64,000 nucleotides of DNA, taken from an uncultured Pelagibacteraceae bacterium. GTDB lineage: Bacteria; Pseudomonadota; Alphaproteobacteria; Pelagibacterales; Pelagibacteraceae. Location of the stretch: positions 17,507 to 81,506 of the forward strand of contig CACHQT010000003.1 in NCBI GenBank assembly GCA_902582105.1, read 5' to 3'. The translations under genes and the position numbers were made by a program. Below the pieces are notes generated by a model that was given only the letters and a program-made list of their open reading frames with translations, ran no database searches and was not told where the DNA came from. This document shows positions 19,646 through 29,343 of this stretch, piece by piece. Each line of letters starts with the position of its first letter. Positions within the stretch are counted from its first letter, which is position 1.

Positions 19646-20359
19646 ATGAGTAAGTATTTAATTTTTGGTGCTACAGGATCTATTGGATCAAATCTTGCAG
19701 AAAAATTATATAATTCTGATAAAGATGTTCATTTATTAGGTAGAGATGAAGAAGAACTTAAAAAATTATCTTCAAAGCTAAACTCTGAATATACAGTTAT
19801 AGATATTTTAAATGACGATATATCAAAAATTATAAAAAATAGTTTTGATAATGTCGATGTATCAGGTGTTGCTTATTGTGTAGGGTCAATCGATTTGAAA
19901 CCATTAAAAAGTGCAAAAAAAGAAGATTTTAAAAAGTGTTTAGATTTAAATTTTTTTCCTGCGATTGAAATTATTCAAAACCTACAAGAGAATTTAAAAA
20001 AAAATAAAGGTTCAATTGTTCTTTTTTCTACAGTAGCAGTAAGAAAAGGTTTTACTAACCACGCTATTATTTCATCAGCAAAAGGTGCAATAGAAGGACT
20101 TACGGTGTCTTTAGCTGCTGAGTTTGCTCCTAATATTAGAGTTAACTGTATTGCTCCAAGTTTAACAGATTCAAAAATGTCTAAATCAATTTTAAAAAGT
20201 AAATTAATTTCCGATGGTATTGCAAAATCACATCCTATGAAAAGAATTGGAAAACCTGAAGACGCAGCATCAATGGCTAAATTCTTGTTATCTGATGAAA
20301 GTCCATGGATAACTGGACAAATAATTGGTGTTGATGGTGGTAAATCGTCTTTAAGTTAA
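19646..20359 (+). CDS. SDR family oxidoreductase
   Basis: IFGATGSIGSNLAEKLY, C-terminal WITGQIIGVDGGKSSLS. Confidence 0.9.
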   Translation: MSKYLIFGATGSIGSNLAEKLYNSDKDVHLLGRDEEELKKLSSKLNSEYTVIDILNDDISKIIKNSFDNVDVSGVAYCVGSIDLKPLKSAKKEDFKKCLDLNFFPAIEIIQNLQENLKKNKGSIVLFSTVAVRKGFTNHAIISSAKGAIEGLTVSLAAEFAPNIRVNCIAPSLTDSKMSKSILKSKLISDGIAKSHPMKRIGKPEDAASMAKFLLSDESPWITGQIIGVDGGKSSLS

Positions 20360-20374
20360 TAACAAATAAACCTA

Positions 20375-20587
20375 ATGAAGCCTTATATTGATGAAGTCAT
20401 TGGAATGGCTTGGTCTGATAAAGTTTCATTTGAGGAAATTAAAAAAAAAACAGGCCTTAATGAAAAAGAAGTTATATCGGTGATGAGAAAAAATCTAAAA
20501 AAAAGAAGCTTCATCCTTTGGAGAAAGAGGGTTAGAGGCCGTCTTTCAAAACATAGAAAAAGAACTAAAAATAAATATGGATTTTAA
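20375..20587 (+). CDS. DUF2805/TIGR03643 family protein
   Basis: VIGMAWSDKVSFEEIKKKTGLNEKEVISVMRKNLKKRSFILWRKRVRGR. Confidence 0.85.
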   Translation: MKPYIDEVIGMAWSDKVSFEEIKKKTGLNEKEVISVMRKNLKKRSFILWRKRVRGRLSKHRKRTKNKYGF

Positions 20588-21722
20588 ACCTTCTCGAGAT
20601 TTTGCTACTCAAGTACTCAATGAATTTATTGAAAAAAATCTTGTTGAATATTCTAGATTAAGAAATTTTGATTTTGGACCGGATAAAAGATCTAATGTTT
20701 CTTGTTTGTCACCATATGTAACACATGGAGCCATTAGTGAGATAGAAATTCTAAAAAAATGTTTAAAAAAATATTCTTTTGTAAAGAATGAGAAATTTAT
20801 TCAAGAAGTTTTGTGGAGAGTTTATTGGAAAGGATGGCTTGAGCTTAGACCTGATGTATGGAGAGATTTTATTATAGATTTAAATAAACTAAAACAGGAA
20901 TACAAAAATAATAAAAATTATTTAGAGGCTATTGAAGGTAAAACTAAAATAGAATGCTTCAATACTTGGGTAAATGAATTAAAAAATTATAATTATCTTC
21001 ATAATCATGCAAGAATGTGGTTTGCTAGTATTTGGATTTTTACTCTTGGCTTGCCCTGGCAACTAGGTGCAGAATTTTTTATGAAACATCTTTTTGATGG
21101 AGATAGCGCATCAAATACTTTTGGCTGGAGATGGGTCGCTGGCGTCCAAACAAAAGGTAAAAATTATGTTGCTTTAGAATGGAATATTAAAAAATTCACT
21201 AATAATAGATTCAGCAATATAAAACTTAATGAAAATCCAGTTCCAGTCATTGATGATAGAATTTATTCAATTGTAAATAATGACTTTATTAATGCAAATT
21301 TATCAAATAATCAGGATTTATTAATATTTGAAAACAATCTCTCTTTCGAACAAAGTGATTTTAAAGATCAATCTTTTAAAAACCTTTATTTTGTATTTAA
21401 CGAAAATGAAACAAGGCAAATAAAACTAGATGAAAAAGTCATATATTTTAAAAAATCTCTAATTACCGACCAAATAGAAAATTTAAAAAATAAATCATTA
21501 AATTGTAAAATGATTAATATTAAAGATCTCAAAGATATGAAGGAAAATCTATTAACTTTATATCCATCTGTTGGTGAAAACCTTGATTACATAAATTCTA
21601 ATAATTTAAAGAATATTAATTTTTTATATAGAAAAATTGATCAGTATTCTTGGAAATATTGCAATAAAGGTTTTTTTAATTTTAAAAATTATATACCCAG
21701 GATAGTTCAAGAATTTATTTAG
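20577..21722 (+). CDS. FAD-binding photolyase/cryptochrome-family protein
   Basis: LSPYVTHGAIS, EVLWRVYWKGWLE, HNHARMWFASIWIF, WRWVAGVQTKGK. Confidence 0.88.
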   Translation: MDFKPSRDFATQVLNEFIEKNLVEYSRLRNFDFGPDKRSNVSCLSPYVTHGAISEIEILKKCLKKYSFVKNEKFIQEVLWRVYWKGWLELRPDVWRDFIIDLNKLKQEYKNNKNYLEAIEGKTKIECFNTWVNELKNYNYLHNHARMWFASIWIFTLGLPWQLGAEFFMKHLFDGDSASNTFGWRWVAGVQTKGKNYVALEWNIKKFTNNRFSNIKLNENPVPVIDDRIYSIVNNDFINANLSNNQDLLIFENNLSFEQSDFKDQSFKNLYFVFNENETRQIKLDEKVIYFKKSLITDQIENLKNKSLNCKMINIKDLKDMKENLLTLYPSVGENLDYINSNNLKNINFLYRKIDQYSWKYCNKGFFNFKNYIPRIVQEFI

Positions 21723-21840
21723 CAGAGCATCTTTTAGAACAATACTTCACTTGATTCCAATTTAGTCTCCATTTTTTTCTCCAAACGAATGGTCTTTTAC
21801 AAACTGAACAAGTTTTAGAAGGTAAATTTTGTTTTTTCAT
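21715..21840 (-). CDS. DUF2256 family small zinc-ribbon-like protein (41 aa)
   Basis: Hand translation MKKQNLPSKTCSVCKRPFVWRKKWRLNWNQVKYCSKRCSAK*; matches the DUF2256 CxxC...F.WRKKW...V.YCS.RC pattern; not in ORF track. Confidence 0.85.
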   Translation of the reverse strand: MKKQNLPSKTCSVCKRPFVWRKKWRLNWNQVKYCSKRCSAK

Positions 21841-22187
21841 TTTAGTTGGTGTTTATTTTTTAAAAATAAGAAATAGGCTATTACTTCATAACCATAGTGG
21901 AATAAAACAAATAAAGGTTTAATTGAAAATATTTTGGCAAGAAAATAATATTTAGGAATTTTTGACCATATTATAACAAAAGCTTTTGCGCCCCCTATCA
22001 CTTTTCCATCATCTATTACATGCAATCTTCTTAATAATTCCTCCTGTGATTTGGAGGTTAGTTTTAAAGCCGCTTCGTTGTTTGTAATATCAATCCATTC
22101 TAAATTACTATCAGCAATTTTCTTGTAGTGATTTATCTCTAATCTACAAACATTACAGGAATTATTAAAAAAAACTTTAATTGCCAT
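21837..22187 (-). CDS. DUF393/DCC-type thiol-disulfide oxidoreductase family
   Basis: VFFNNSCNVCRLEINHYKK; RLHVIDDGKVIGGAKAFVIIWSKIPKY. Confidence 0.9.
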   Translation of the reverse strand: MAIKVFFNNSCNVCRLEINHYKKIADSNLEWIDITNNEAALKLTSKSQEELLRRLHVIDDGKVIGGAKAFVIIWSKIPKYYFLAKIFSIKPLFVLFHYGYEVIAYFLFLKNKHQLK

Positions 22188-23673
22188 ATGTATTTTTATT
22201 AATAAATTTTTCTGCCTCTGACAATATTAATTTTTTTCTATCTGTTTTCATTTTATCAAAAACTCTAACCATCATTGAAAGTCTTGGATTTTTAATAAAA
22301 AAATTTCTGTTTCTATTTATAAATCTCCAATACAAACCGTCCATAGTGTTACACCACTCACCCTTTTTAAAATCCATCATTTTCATAAAATAACTCGATC
22401 CACATATATATGGTTTTGTTGCAAAAATTCCTCCATCACTAAAAAGACCCATCCCATAGACATTAGGCACCATTACCCAATCAGATGAGTCGACAAACAT
22501 TTCCATAAACCACTTGTAAACATTCTTTGGTTTAATTTCACAGAGGTTCATAATGTTTGACAGAATCATTAATCTTTCAATATGATGTGACCATCCATAG
22601 TTTGCCGCATTTTTAATTGCATGATCTAATGGTGGTAGTCCTGTTGTGCCTTCATACCAAGAATTTTTCATTTTTCTATTTTGTTTAAAAAAATTTCTAT
22701 TTTCCATTTCAGAACTGTAAACTTGATAAATACCTCTCATAAATTCACGCCATCCTATAACTTGTCTTATATAACCTTCTAAGGAGTTTAATCTTATTTT
22801 ATTTTTTTTATGGGCTTCTATAACTTTTGTAATAATAATATCTGGTGTTATTAAACCTAAATTTAAATAGGGACTGAGAGCGCTATGAAAAAGTATATTA
22901 TCTTTTTGATTAACTGCATCTTCATAGTCTCCAAATAAATTAGCTTTTTCTTTTATAAAAAAATTTAAGAGTTTGATTGAATCTTTGTATTCTGTTGCAA
23001 ACCAGAAATTTTTAGTTTGACCTGGATGGTTTTTAAATAATTTTTCAATTATTGGTGCTAAAGTTTCTGTATGTTTTGATGGTTTTATTTTTGGAAATTT
23101 TGGTACATTAATATTAGCAGGTAATTTCTTTCTATTATCTTCATCAAAGCTCCATTTCCCGCCTTCTGGACTACCATCTTTTTTTAATAATATATTAAAT
23201 TTTTGTCTTCTCTCTTTATAAAAATTAGCCATAAATGGTTTTTTTGTTTTAGATAAATAATTTTTAAAATCTTCTCTAGAGTTCAAAAACATTGGTGATT
23301 TTATATAATTCAATTTAATCTTTGATTTATTTAAAAAGTTTTTTATTTTATTTTCGAAAAATTTATCCTCAATTTCAAAAATAGTTACTTCTTTAATATT
23401 TTTAGATACAATAGCTCTTTTAAGTTTTTCGATATAATTTTTTCTAAAATCAGTCGAATCGATTCTTGTATATATTATCTTATAGTTATTTTTTTTTAAG
23501 TTCTCAGCATAGGAACGCATTGATGATAAAAATAATAAAATTTTTAATTTATGATGTTTCTCATATGAACAAAGTTCATAATCTTCAGACATAAAAACTA
23601 CATGGTCCTTTTTAAACTTTTCAACGTTATTTAATGGAAATAGTTGATTGCCAAGAATTAAAAGTAATTTCAT
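22177..23673 (-). CDS. Cryptochrome/photolyase-related protein, FeS-BCP type
   Basis: LLLILGNQLFPLNN N-terminus, VIGWREFMRGIY, GWSHHIERLMILSNIMNL, ATKPYICGSSYFMKM, WCNTMDGLYWRFI. Confidence 0.92.
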   Translation of the reverse strand: MKLLLILGNQLFPLNNVEKFKKDHVVFMSEDYELCSYEKHHKLKILLFLSSMRSYAENLKKNNYKIIYTRIDSTDFRKNYIEKLKRAIVSKNIKEVTIFEIEDKFFENKIKNFLNKSKIKLNYIKSPMFLNSREDFKNYLSKTKKPFMANFYKERRQKFNILLKKDGSPEGGKWSFDEDNRKKLPANINVPKFPKIKPSKHTETLAPIIEKLFKNHPGQTKNFWFATEYKDSIKLLNFFIKEKANLFGDYEDAVNQKDNILFHSALSPYLNLGLITPDIIITKVIEAHKKNKIRLNSLEGYIRQVIGWREFMRGIYQVYSSEMENRNFFKQNRKMKNSWYEGTTGLPPLDHAIKNAANYGWSHHIERLMILSNIMNLCEIKPKNVYKWFMEMFVDSSDWVMVPNVYGMGLFSDGGIFATKPYICGSSYFMKMMDFKKGEWCNTMDGLYWRFINRNRNFFIKNPRLSMMVRVFDKMKTDRKKLILSEAEKFINKNTYGN

Positions 23674-23741
23674 AATCTTATTTAAAGATTATATATTGTG
23701 CTGACTTAAATTATAATGCGTCAGGTTTGACCGAGTAAATT

Positions 23742-24134
23742 TTATTTATAAATATCGTCTACCACAACCTGATACGAGTCCACTAATTTATTATTTTTAT
23801 TTGCTAGTCCAACTACCGCAAACATTTCTTTTAACATTTCATCGGTAGCTCCCTTTTTTTTTGCAGCTGCAGAATGTGATTTAATGCAATATTCACAACT
23901 ATTAGTTATAGATACCGCAACATAGATTAGTTCTTTTGTTACCGGATCTAAAGCACCTTTTTTCATAATATCTTTTAAAGAATTCCATGTTCTACCTAAT
24001 TCATTGGGATCGTTTGCTAACATTTTCCAAAAATTTGGAACTTCAGTAATTTGTCTTGTTGTTTTTATTTCATCGTATATTTCTTTGACTTTTCCTTTTG
24101 CTTCACTTTCCTGTATCGGTTTAAATAAAGACAT
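23742..24134 (-). CDS. Carboxymuconolactone decarboxylase/AhpD-like protein
   Basis: YVAVSITNSCEYCIKSHSAAAKKKG (CxxC AhpD motif). Confidence 0.9.
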   Translation of the reverse strand: MSLFKPIQESEAKGKVKEIYDEIKTTRQITEVPNFWKMLANDPNELGRTWNSLKDIMKKGALDPVTKELIYVAVSITNSCEYCIKSHSAAAKKKGATDEMLKEMFAVVGLANKNNKLVDSYQVVVDDIYK

Positions 24135-24161
24135 CAGTCCTCCTGTATTTATTTTAATATA

Positions 24162-26492
24162 CTAGAACTTATTGGAAACTTCTATATTTGCTCCATAAAG
24201 ATCTATATCGCTGCTTAATTTATAATCAGAATTAAATCTAACATCAAATCCATTGATATTTTTTGAATAATTTAATCTTGCCAAATTATCTTTTAACGGA
24301 TCAAAGTTGAAAGCAAATTCAGAGTCTTCGCCAACAAGATGACTAAATTTTATTAATAAAGTATCTGTATGTGAATTTCTTATAGAGTTTACGCTCTGAT
24401 ATCTCTCATAATTTATTGAAACTGTAAATCCACTTAAGTATACAAATTCAAACCCTATATTTCCTCTAATATTTTGTTCAGAATAATTATCTAGTCTTGC
24501 TACATTAACATTTGAACTACCCGAAGTTGAATAATCTAATTCAGCAACAGGTGTAAAATCATAAACAAATTCTAAACCTCCATTTGGTGTAAATATTCCA
24601 TTTGGATATTTAATTTCATCCATATTAAATAGAAATCCTGCTGCAAGATCACCTGTTTCAAAATGATCGTTATCATATAAAACATCCTGAGCTTTTTTAG
24701 CATTGCTTATAAAGTCTGTATAATCAGAAAAATATGTTAAACCATAAGTAAGTTTGCCTGACGGGGTAATATTAAAATTCCCGTACGTTTTTTTAGATCT
24801 AAAATTTATTGCAGTAAATATTTGTTTACCATTTCTTTCTCCTGTGAGTTTGTCTAAATATTTCTGATCAAATCTTAGTGCGCTTAAGCCAAGTACAGCA
24901 TTTATATAATGATCTTCATCTTTAGGTATAACTCCATAGAAATTTAATGTTAAAGACTCCATATCGGTTCTCTGTTTAGAGCCCTTAATGTCATTATTAT
25001 TATCAGAATATCTTAAAGCTAGACCAAAGAATTTACTATCACCAAACTTTTTATCTGCACCAAGAGTTAAACCTTCTGCTCTAAAATGTTGCGCTTTCTC
25101 TAACAAAGTCTTTCTATGATCTCCAATTGAGATATCAGCATGACTCCAATATGACCATTTTGATTTTTTTGTCTCTTCTTTATTATTTTTACTTAATGAA
25201 ATTTGCTTTGTATTTGCTAGATGTTGTAATTTATTTGTTAGAGAAGATAGAATTATATCATCAGAATTAATATTAAAATTAAAGCTATTTAAATTTTCAC
25301 TATCTCTATTTCTTTTTACCCACTCAAATCTTTTAAATATTGTCGAAGTATTTAAAGCGATGTTTTGTTTTGCCAAAGTTAATTGTGATGCAAGGCTGGA
25401 TATTGAGTCTGATGTACATGACACCACACCATAAGGACATTCCAAGTCATATTGATAAATCTGATCTACCATATCACCTGTAAATCTTTGTGTTGTAAAA
25501 ACTTTCATTCCATCGCTAGAAAAAGAGAAACCTCCCATCCATCCATTATCGTTTGTACGACCAACAAATGGCATTCCAACGGAACCTATATGACTTGCTG
25601 TTGATACATCATAATTTTTACCTAAACTAAATTGGTGAATTCTCTCTAAGACATCTCCTTCTTGATTAAACACTGATATAAACATCGCACTTCCAGTGTC
25701 ATTAAATTCTACATCTGTAGCACTTGAATTTTCATCTTCCACTAAATCAATTCCTATATTTGTTAATTCTACAGTGTGTATTTGAGTAGGAGTAACGGAA
25801 GTGTTAAAAGGTGATGACAATGAAAATGTTGTAAGTTCCATAGTATTATGTTCGGCATTTAAAGCAAACATTCTTGTTCCGTCCTTGCTAAAAGAAAAAG
25901 AGTTAATAACACTGTTTAAAGCAAATTCATTTTCATAAGTTGCTGTTCTAAAATCAAAAGCTGTACTTAAATTGAATTTGTGTAATTCACCTGTCTCACT
26001 TAAAATAAAAAATATTTTACCATCTTGTGCTGCATGGATGCTTACATATTCAGTGGTAGCAGCACTCATGCCTTGTGCCACAAAATCTGGATGATCAACA
26101 TCAAAACCATCAATATCATCACAAGTGTGTATTCCAAGTGTAGTTTTTACAGTTTTTAATTCAAACGGATCTCTTACTTTATTCATAGATAAATCAAGAT
26201 CTCCCATAGCAGCAGTTTTATTCATATTATCATTTATTGAAAAAACCATTGTACCGTCATCGCTCCATAAAACATCTCGCACGTCCTCTGTTCTATCGTG
26301 ATTAAGCTGAATATTTGTTCTTTGAGAGCTAAAACAACCGGCAGCACCAGCAGGAATTCTATTATCTATATGTGTGACAGTTAAAGCTGCAGCAAAAGCT
26401 AGAGATGAAAAAAATAATCCGAATAAAATTATAAATATTTTTGGTTTTAGAACTCCAAATTTTAAATTTCTATAAATTTTTTTAAGATTCAT
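24162..26492 (-). CDS. Outer-membrane protein with N-terminal beta-propeller-like repeats and C-terminal autotransporter-like barrel
   Basis: Signal peptide; repeated [LF]S.DGT.[MV]F units; alternating beta strands in the C-terminal half ending in aromatic SNKF. Confidence 0.75.
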   Translation of the reverse strand: MNLKKIYRNLKFGVLKPKIFIILFGLFFSSLAFAAALTVTHIDNRIPAGAAGCFSSQRTNIQLNHDRTEDVRDVLWSDDGTMVFSINDNMNKTAAMGDLDLSMNKVRDPFELKTVKTTLGIHTCDDIDGFDVDHPDFVAQGMSAATTEYVSIHAAQDGKIFFILSETGELHKFNLSTAFDFRTATYENEFALNSVINSFSFSKDGTRMFALNAEHNTMELTTFSLSSPFNTSVTPTQIHTVELTNIGIDLVEDENSSATDVEFNDTGSAMFISVFNQEGDVLERIHQFSLGKNYDVSTASHIGSVGMPFVGRTNDNGWMGGFSFSSDGMKVFTTQRFTGDMVDQIYQYDLECPYGVVSCTSDSISSLASQLTLAKQNIALNTSTIFKRFEWVKRNRDSENLNSFNFNINSDDIILSSLTNKLQHLANTKQISLSKNNKEETKKSKWSYWSHADISIGDHRKTLLEKAQHFRAEGLTLGADKKFGDSKFFGLALRYSDNNNDIKGSKQRTDMESLTLNFYGVIPKDEDHYINAVLGLSALRFDQKYLDKLTGERNGKQIFTAINFRSKKTYGNFNITPSGKLTYGLTYFSDYTDFISNAKKAQDVLYDNDHFETGDLAAGFLFNMDEIKYPNGIFTPNGGLEFVYDFTPVAELDYSTSGSSNVNVARLDNYSEQNIRGNIGFEFVYLSGFTVSINYERYQSVNSIRNSHTDTLLIKFSHLVGEDSEFAFNFDPLKDNLARLNYSKNINGFDVRFNSDYKLSSDIDLYGANIEVSNKF

Positions 26493-26504
26493 ATTTTTTT
26501 TAGA

Positions 26505-27311
26505 TTATTTTATCGCTGGTTTTAAAAGACTTAACATTTTTTTGTGAATATTTCTATTTGCAGAAAATAGAATATTTCCAGCATATTTTGCATCTCTATT
26601 ATTCCAAGTTGAGCCAATTCCACCAGCTGCAGAAATTATCGGAATTATTGCATGGACATCCCAGATTTTATTTTGACATTGAAGTACAACATCAATTTTA
26701 CCTTCGCAAAAATGCATATAGCTTAAAGCATCAAAACATGGAAACTGCATAAGTTTTAAGACCCTTGGTATTCTGCTTTGTTTTTTTAATGATAGCCAAC
26801 CATGAAAAGCTCCTGCAAGTTTCATATTTTTTAAAGTTGCTTTCTTATTAACTTGTAATTTTCTTTTTTTACCTTTTTCAATTACATAAGCATTTTTTGT
26901 TGAAGTATTTAAATAATACTTATTCAAATTTGGAAAGTTTGCTAATCCTACGACTGGATTTCCTTTGTAATTTAATCCAATTAAATTACTCCAGGTTGGG
27001 TTACCAATTATAAATGATCTTGTTCCATCGATTGGGTCGATTACCCAAGTAAAGTCACTTTTAGTTTTTTTGTTACCAAATTCTTCTCCAATTATATTAT
27101 GTTTAGGAAACTTGTTTTTAATTCTTGATCTTATAAACTTTTCAAAAGCCCTGTCCGCCTTTGTCACTGGATCATAACCTTTTCCTTTGCTTTTGTTTAT
27201 AACCTTATAAGGTTTATCTAGTTTTTGGGTGTAGTACCTTGTCATGTCTCTCGCTAATTTGTTTAAAAAAGCAGCAAAAAATCTAATCTTTTTTGAATTT
27301 AATTCGGACAT
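26505..27311 (-). CDS. Inositol monophosphatase family (histidinol-phosphatase-like)
   Basis: GEEFGNKK, WVIDPIDGTRSFIIGNPTW, KIWDVHAIIPIISAAGG. Confidence 0.9.
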   Translation of the reverse strand: MSELNSKKIRFFAAFLNKLARDMTRYYTQKLDKPYKVINKSKGKGYDPVTKADRAFEKFIRSRIKNKFPKHNIIGEEFGNKKTKSDFTWVIDPIDGTRSFIIGNPTWSNLIGLNYKGNPVVGLANFPNLNKYYLNTSTKNAYVIEKGKKRKLQVNKKATLKNMKLAGAFHGWLSLKKQSRIPRVLKLMQFPCFDALSYMHFCEGKIDVVLQCQNKIWDVHAIIPIISAAGGIGSTWNNRDAKYAGNILFSANRNIHKKMLSLLKPAIK

Positions 27312-27379
27312 AAGGAGATCACATACTATTTTATTTATCTTGATTAAAGCATAATTTTAAATAATCCTCAAAAAAGCTT

Positions 27380-28483
27380 ATGAAAATTGAATTAAATGAA
27401 AATAAAATTTTTTTTAACAACGGTCAATCTGTCCAAGAAATACACCCTTTTTGGTTGAGGGAAAGAGTGGATGGTGATCAGTATTTAGATAAAGGTACTC
27501 AACAAAGGTTGTTTGATCCTTCAACAATGAATGGTGAAATAGATATAAAAAAAGCAGAAATTAAAAATGGTTTTCTTGAAGTTAATTTCAATGATGGAGT
27601 TAATTCTAAAATTGATATTGGTAAACTTGAAACTGAATTTTCAAATAAGGACACAGTAATAAAATCTATACCTAAAAAAAAATGGGACTCAACTTTAAAA
27701 GATGTAAAAAATTTTGAATTTAAAGAAGGTTTTTACGAGTCAAAAGAAATGTATGATTTGTTGGTTGCTTTTTATGAATATGGTTTTGTTATAATTAAAA
27801 ATGTTCCTACAGAAAATAATTATATTGTTAAATTCGCAAATTCTATAGGAAGTGTAAGAAGAACAAACTTTGGAGAACATTTTAATGTAAAATCAAAATC
27901 AAATCCAAACGATTTAGCGTATACAACTTTGCATTTAAGCCCACATACAGATAACCCATATAGAAATCCTGTACCATGTATTCAATTATTACATTGTATT
28001 GAAAATGAAGTAAGTGGAGGTTATTCAACTTTAGTTGATGGTTATACTGTTACTGAAAATTTAAAAAAAAATGACCCAGATGCATACAAAATTCTTACAG
28101 AAGTTAAGGTGAGATTTAAATTTACAGATAAAAATGTAATGCTTGAAGACTGGTCAGAATTAATTCATTTAGATGATGAAAAAAATTTTAAACAGGTAAG
28201 ATTTAGTCCAAGATTAGATTATGTTCCAATGCTAGAAAAAGATAAATTAGACCAGTATTATAAAGCCCGAAAAAAGTTATCTGATATGTATAATTCAGAA
28301 AAAAATAGAATAGAATTTAAATTAGCACCAAATGATCTTATGATGATGGATAATTATAGAGTGCTACACGGAAGAACAAAGTATGATCCTGATGAAGGTA
28401 ATAGATTTTTACAAGGTTGTTATATAGATTTCGATAGTACAGAAGGCAAATTAAGACATTTAAAAAGAAAATTCAAAATTTGA
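27380..28483 (+). CDS. Gamma-butyrobetaine hydroxylase-like 2-oxoglutarate/Fe(II) dioxygenase (TauD family)
   Basis: N-terminal domain HPFWLRERV...; LSPHTDNPYRNPVPCIQLLHC; DNYRVLHGRTKYD. Confidence 0.92.
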   Translation: MKIELNENKIFFNNGQSVQEIHPFWLRERVDGDQYLDKGTQQRLFDPSTMNGEIDIKKAEIKNGFLEVNFNDGVNSKIDIGKLETEFSNKDTVIKSIPKKKWDSTLKDVKNFEFKEGFYESKEMYDLLVAFYEYGFVIIKNVPTENNYIVKFANSIGSVRRTNFGEHFNVKSKSNPNDLAYTTLHLSPHTDNPYRNPVPCIQLLHCIENEVSGGYSTLVDGYTVTENLKKNDPDAYKILTEVKVRFKFTDKNVMLEDWSELIHLDDEKNFKQVRFSPRLDYVPMLEKDKLDQYYKARKKLSDMYNSEKNRIEFKLAPNDLMMMDNYRVLHGRTKYDPDEGNRFLQGCYIDFDSTEGKLRHLKRKFKI

Positions 28484-29343
28484 CTCTTCGTGACTCATTA
28501 ATAGCCGCGATAGTTCCAATTTTTTTAGGTTTTGGTTTTGTTATTGCAAAACCAGCAATGGAGCATCTTCCTCCTTTTTTATTAATGGGTTTAAGGTTTA
28601 CTTTTGTTGCATCGCTTTTAATTTGGTGGTTTCCAATACCAAGGGCTTATCTTAAAAGGATATTTTTTGCTTCTCTTATAGCTAACACGCTTCAGTACAG
28701 TATTACCTACACTGGATTAAGTTTTATTGATGCTTCGGCTGCAGTATTACTTGTTCAAACTGAAGTTCCTTTCGGTGTTGTATTTGCATACTTTATGCTC
28801 AAAGAAAAACCAACATTTAGAAGTTTAATTGGAATAGCTATTGCATTTGTTGGGGTGTATATTTTAACTGGCTCACCAAACTTAGATGGTAAATTCATAG
28901 GTGTAAGTTTAGTAATTGTAGGATCAGGTGTTTGGGCTTTGGGTCAAGTTTTAGTAAAACCATTAAGTAAAGAAATAAATCCATTAACACTCGTTGCTTG
29001 GTTAGGTTTATTTTCTGGTCCGATATTAATAGGACTTTCTGCTATTTTTGACGGAAACCCAATTACCTACTTTAAAGCTGCTCCTTTTGAAGCTTGGATG
29101 ATTGCAATTTATTTAGGATTTATTATGCAGCCGATAACTTATGGCTGTTTTTACTATGTGTTAAAAAACAATCCTTTATACAAAGTATTACCTATAGTTA
29201 CTATGGGTATTCCTCCCACAGGGCTTTTAGCAGCAATTTTTCTTTTAGGAGAAGAACCTACTAAAGAGCTATTCATCGGTGGAGCTATAATTATAATTGG
29301 AGTGATACTGATAGTGTTTAATAAGCCTCAAAAAAAAAATTAA
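28480..29343 (+). CDS. EamA (DMT) family transporter
   Basis: Ten hydrophobic segments; EVPFGVVFAYFMLKEKPTFRSLIGIAIAFVGVYIL. Confidence 0.88.
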   Translation: MTLRDSLIAAIVPIFLGFGFVIAKPAMEHLPPFLLMGLRFTFVASLLIWWFPIPRAYLKRIFFASLIANTLQYSITYTGLSFIDASAAVLLVQTEVPFGVVFAYFMLKEKPTFRSLIGIAIAFVGVYILTGSPNLDGKFIGVSLVIVGSGVWALGQVLVKPLSKEINPLTLVAWLGLFSGPILIGLSAIFDGNPITYFKAAPFEAWMIAIYLGFIMQPITYGCFYYVLKNNPLYKVLPIVTMGIPPTGLLAAIFLLGEEPTKELFIGGAIIIIGVILIVFNKPQKKN

